A model generated the notes under the pieces. It worked only from the letters and a program-made list of their open reading frames with translations, ran no database searches and was not told where the DNA came from. The position numbers and the translations under genes are program-made. Of a stretch of 64,000 nt of DNA, positions 61,049 to 64,000 are shown piece by piece (position 1 is the stretch's first letter; the number at the start of each line of letters is the position of its first letter). The stretch is from NCBI RefSeq assembly GCF_947503465.1, contig NZ_CANNDN010000002.1, positions 434,001 to 498,000 of the forward strand, in the 5' to 3' direction. Origin of the DNA: an uncultured Tateyamaria sp. (GTDB taxonomy: Bacteria; Pseudomonadota; Alphaproteobacteria; Rhodobacterales; Rhodobacteraceae).

Positions 61049-61168
61049 ATGCTGCTTCACCTGATCCAGTCCTTCCGTCGATTTTTCTTTCCAAGTTTTG
61101 AACGCCGCGCATGTGTGCCGGTCCGCGCCATTTCCAGGCCGCGCCGACCGATTCTGCCCGCGCGCTGA
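61049..61168 (+). CDS. small ORF with perfect Shine-Dalgarno, arginine-rich 39-residue peptide
   Basis: ATG 61049 is preceded at 6 bp by AAGGAGG (61036-61042), the best ribosome binding site in the neighbourhood. The peptide begins MLLHLIQSFRRFFFPSF and continues strongly basic (about nine arginines) to TGA at 61166-61168. It lies alone in the 413-bp gap between the exchanger and symporter genes, 123 bp before the symporter start; the rest of that gap shows nothing I can name. It may be a genuine small protein or a leader peptide. Confidence 0.5.
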   Translation: MLLHLIQSFRRFFFPSFERRACVPVRAISRPRRPILPAR

Positions 61169-61291
61169 CTGCCCCGACCGAAAACGTCCCGAGGCCGCGT
61201 TTCCGTTCCACCGCACACTCCCCGGCGGCCATCGGACGGCGCAAGTTCCCGCCACCGGCCGACCACCGCGTACAGATGACAGAAGGCTATC

Positions 61292-62893
61292 ATGGGTGAC
61301 GCAAAGTTCGATCTTCACTGGATAGATTACGCGATTGTCGTCGTATACTTCATCGGCGTCATCGGTCACGGCATCTATGTCTCGCGCAAGTCCAAGGGGG
61401 GATCGGAAGACTATTTCCTCGCCGGTCGGTCCCTGCCCTGGTACCTGATCGGCTTCTCGCTCTTTGCCTCGAACATGTCGGGGTCCAGCTTTGTCGGGCT
61501 GATGGGCGGGGCCTATTCCAACGGCGTCGTCATCTTCAACTACGAATGGACGGCGGCGCTTGTCCTGATCCTGTTTGCGATCTTCATACTGCCCTCGTTC
61601 CTCAGGGCCAAGATCTCGACCGTTCCCGAATTCCTCGAAGTCCGCTATGACGTCCGGTCGCGCCGGGCGTTTTCGCTGTTCACGATCCTGGCCATCCTGT
61701 TCATCGACACGGCTGGCGCGCTCTATGCCGGGGGGCTCGTGATCTCGAACGTCACCGGCTATCTGAACCTGTGGACCGCCGTCGCCGTGCTGGCGCTGGT
61801 GGCGGGCATCTACACCATCCTGGGCGGGCTGTCGGCCGTGGTCGTGACAGACACGGTACAGGCCATCCTGCTGATCATCGGGGCGGCGGCCCTGTTCTGG
61901 ATCGGGCTGGACGAGATTGGCGGCTGGAAAGAGCTGTTCGTCGACATCCCCGAGGAAAAGACCAAGCTGATCCTGCCGCCGAGCGACGATTTCCTGCCGT
62001 GGACGGGACTGTGGGGTGTGGTTCTGCTGGGGTTCTATTACTGGACCATCAACCAGTTTGTCGTGCAGCGCACGTTGGGCGCCAAGAACCTGAAGGAAGG
62101 GCAGATCGGTGCCCTGTTCGCCGGGTTCCTGAAGCTGCCGAACCTGTTCCTGATGATCCTGCCGGGGCTGATCGCGCTGAAACTGTACCCTGGCCTTGAA
62201 ACGCCCGACCTGGCCTTTCCCACCCTCGCGTTCGAATTGATGCCCATCGGTCTGCGGGGCCTGATCATGGCGGCGCTGATCGCGGCGATCATGTCATCGC
62301 TGGATTCCGCGATGAACTCGGCCTCGACCCTCGTGGTGAAGGATTTCGTCGAACCCATCTGGGACGTGAGCGAGGAGCGGCAGGTCTGGCTGGGCCGGGT
62401 CGTGACCGGTGTGGTCATGGTGTTCGGCGCGCTCTATGCCCCGTCGATCGCGGGCTTTGAAAGCCTGTTCAGCTATTTCCAGTCGTCGCTGTCCTATATC
62501 ATCCCGACCATCGTGGTGGTCTATATCCTTGGCCTGTTCATCCCGTGGCTGAACGGGAACGGGGCGTTCTGGACCATTGTGCTGGGTCTTGTCGTGGGCA
62601 TTCCGCTGTTCATCATGAAAGAGGTGACGGGCATCTGGGCCGATCTGGGCCTGCCCGAGATCCACTATACCATCATGTCGACCATCATGATGGTCCTGGG
62701 CATCGCCACGCATATGGGCATTTCCGCCCTGACCTCGCCCGATGACAAGGAAAACGTGGGCGATCTGGTCTGGTCGGGCAAGGAAGCGCGAGAGGTGTTC
62801 ACCACCATCGAAACCCCGTTCTGGCAGGACCGCACCCTGTGGGCCGGTTTGCTGGTGGTCTGCACCGCAGGCTTCGTGATCTGGTTCTGGTGA
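61292..62893 (+). CDS. sodium:solute symporter (SSS family)
   Basis: Membrane transporter of 533 residues with about 14 helices in the LeuT-like fold of SLC5 proteins. The family block GFYYWTINQFVVQRTLGAKN and the sodium-site segment MSSLDSAMNSASTLVVKDF are present, and the N-terminal FLAGRSLPWYLIGFSLFASNMSGSSF is typical of the sugar/inositol-type branch. Expected to drive sugar or polyol uptake with Na+. Followed 6 bp later by an MscS gene, suggesting co-expression in osmotic or solute responses. Confidence 0.93.
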   Translation: MGDAKFDLHWIDYAIVVVYFIGVIGHGIYVSRKSKGGSEDYFLAGRSLPWYLIGFSLFASNMSGSSFVGLMGGAYSNGVVIFNYEWTAALVLILFAIFILPSFLRAKISTVPEFLEVRYDVRSRRAFSLFTILAILFIDTAGALYAGGLVISNVTGYLNLWTAVAVLALVAGIYTILGGLSAVVVTDTVQAILLIIGAAALFWIGLDEIGGWKELFVDIPEEKTKLILPPSDDFLPWTGLWGVVLLGFYYWTINQFVVQRTLGAKNLKEGQIGALFAGFLKLPNLFLMILPGLIALKLYPGLETPDLAFPTLAFELMPIGLRGLIMAALIAAIMSSLDSAMNSASTLVVKDFVEPIWDVSEERQVWLGRVVTGVVMVFGALYAPSIAGFESLFSYFQSSLSYIIPTIVVVYILGLFIPWLNGNGAFWTIVLGLVVGIPLFIMKEVTGIWADLGLPEIHYTIMSTIMMVLGIATHMGISALTSPDDKENVGDLVWSGKEAREVFTTIETPFWQDRTLWAGLLVVCTAGFVIWFW

Positions 62894-62899
62894 ACGGGC

Positions 62900-64000
62900 A
62901 TGGAACCGGCTGATCTGCAAAATGCGGCACAGGATGCCATCGCCTGGGTCGAAGGGTTGCCCGGCTTCCTGCTGCCCCTTGCGGCGGTCGGGCTTGCCAT
63001 TCTGGGCGGGCTGCTGCTGCACTGGCTGACGTTTCGCGTGCTGACGCGGGTGTTCGGGGCCGATGTCGGGCTGGCCGGGTCCGCCGTGCGCCGGGCGCGC
63101 AGGCCCATGCGGCTTGCCTTTGTCCTGCTTGGCCTGATCGTTGTGCTGCCTGCGGTGCGCCTGCCGACATTCTGGAACGACGGATTGCAGCACACGGTGC
63201 TTATCCTTCTGATCGTGCTTGTGGGGTGGACCGCCATCCTGCTGGTCAATCACTTTGCCGAACGGTCGATGCGCAAGTACCGGTTCGACACGGACGACAA
63301 CCTGGCCGCCCGCAAATACGTCACGCAGGTGCGCGTTTTGCGGCGCACCGCCGTGATCGTGCTGGGCATCTTCACCGCCGCCGCCGTCCTGCTGACATTC
63401 GAGAGCGTGCAGCGTTACGGCGTCAGCCTGTTCGCCTCCGCCGGGGCGGCGGGGTTGATCCTGGGCCTTGCGGCGCGGCCCGTGCTGGCCAACCTGATCG
63501 CGGGCATCCAGATCGCCATCACGCAGCCCATCCGGCTGGACGACGTTGTCATCGTCGAAGGCGAATGGGGCTGGATCGAAGAGATCTTTGCCACCTATGT
63601 CGTTGTGCGCATCTGGGACTGGCGGCGCATGGTGGTGCCGCTGTCCTATTTCATCGAACAGCCGTTCCAGAACTGGACCCGCGAAAGCGCGTCGATCATC
63701 GGTGCTGTGCACTGGTATCTGGACTATACCGTGCCGGTCAGTGCCGCGCGCGAACACCTGATGACGCTGCTGAAAAACTCGCCCCATTGGGACGGGCAGG
63801 TTGCCAACATGCAAGTGACCGACACCGACAAGGATACCGTCACCCTGCGCGGGTTGATGAGTGCCCGCACCTCGCCGCAGGCATGGGACCTGCGCTGCGA
63901 GATCCGGGAAAAGATGATCGAATGGTTCCAGTCCGAGTACCCGCAGGCGCTGCCGCGTCTGCGCGGAGAGTTGAGCACGCCCGCGCGCGACGACCGCGAC
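62900..64000 (+). CDS. mechanosensitive ion channel, MscS family (partial, runs off window)
   Basis: At least 367 residues with no stop before the window end. Four or five hydrophobic segments; the pore-lining region is SLFASAGAAGLILGLAARPVLANLIAGIQ, followed by the beta domain (QPIRLDDVVIVEGEWGWIEEI and RRMVVPLSYFIEQPFQNWT). These are standard MscS signatures. Start ATG 62900 lies 6 bp after the symporter stop. Releases solutes on hypo-osmotic shock. Confidence 0.93.
   Translation, partial: MEPADLQNAAQDAIAWVEGLPGFLLPLAAVGLAILGGLLLHWLTFRVLTRVFGADVGLAGSAVRRARRPMRLAFVLLGLIVVLPAVRLPTFWNDGLQHTVLILLIVLVGWTAILLVNHFAERSMRKYRFDTDDNLAARKYVTQVRVLRRTAVIVLGIFTAAAVLLTFESVQRYGVSLFASAGAAGLILGLAARPVLANLIAGIQIAITQPIRLDDVVIVEGEWGWIEEIFATYVVVRIWDWRRMVVPLSYFIEQPFQNWTRESASIIGAVHWYLDYTVPVSAAREHLMTLLKNSPHWDGQVANMQVTDTDKDTVTLRGLMSARTSPQAWDLRCEIREKMIEWFQSEYPQALPRLRGELSTPARDDRD

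Noticed and set aside
62294-63814. Minus-strand open frame of about 500 codons at the right end
   Set aside because: It crosses the symporter and MscS genes on the plus strand and is dominated by His, Arg, Gln and Gly repeats. The plus-strand genes have clear families.

Overview
The window is a GC-rich, densely packed stretch of an alphaproteobacterial chromosome, most likely a marine Rhodobacterales (Roseobacter-group) member. This rests on gene content: a GlpV-type sugar/polyol ABC transporter, Rieske and dimethylglycine-dehydrogenase-like betaine demethylases, the urea (urt) ABC system, homogentisate dioxygenase with a DUF2783 partner, and a GMC-dehydrogenase-linked oxidase operon. It also rests on the many ATGA (4-base) stop/start overlaps. 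The window is cut at both ends: an ABC permease at the left and an MscS channel at the right. I saw no tRNA, rRNA, CRISPR array or intact mobile element.

Region 1 (1-15.4 kb) looks like one catabolic locus for a quaternary-amine (betaine-like) compound. A leftward ABC transporter operon (binding protein, two ATPases, two permeases) has a consensus-like promoter overlapped by a nested palindrome. Next to it is a leftward RpiR regulator - Rieske monooxygenase - carboxymuconolactone-decarboxylase operon, and divergent from that a rightward, translationally coupled operon: DMGDH-like flavoprotein, MDR oxidoreductase, two enolase-superfamily racemases resembling hydroxyproline-betaine epimerase HpbD, and a class III PLP aminotransferase/aminomutase. 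Region 2 (15.4-18.2 kb) is a periplasmic binding protein - histidine kinase - single-domain response regulator operon. Region 3 (18.2-24.3 kb) is urtABCDE on the minus strand, followed by about 1.2 kb with no intact gene and a possible decayed gene.

Region 4 (25.5-29.7 kb) is an aromatic-degradation operon (hmgA, metallo-hydrolase, FAD monooxygenase, DUF2783). Region 5 (29.9-36.7 kb) holds small housekeeping genes and the zinc-uptake regulon: znuA with a very long His/Asp loop, divergent from zur-znuC-znuB around a Zur box. A glutathione-reductase-like flavoprotein and an entericidin-like lipoprotein follow. Region 6 (36.7-45.5 kb) has an RND efflux pair, a DJ-1/PfpI protein, an alpha/beta hydrolase and a three-subunit periplasmic FAD sugar/alcohol dehydrogenase with an Fe-S motif and a diheme cytochrome.

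Region 7 (45.6-51.1 kb) has a small membrane-anchored protein, an orphan PAS histidine kinase, a transglutaminase-like protein, an NAD(P)-binding protein, a GST and an aldehyde dehydrogenase. Region 8 (51.3-59.7 kb) is an apparently complete periplasmic respiratory chain in one leftward operon: Tat-exported gluconate-dehydrogenase-like small subunit, GMC flavoprotein, two cytochromes c, a caa3-type subunit II, a fused subunit I/III, a small membrane protein and CtaG. The right end carries a CaCA-family exchanger homologue with an altered first alpha repeat, an unannotated 39-codon ORF with a perfect Shine-Dalgarno sequence, a sodium:solute symporter and the start of an MscS channel.
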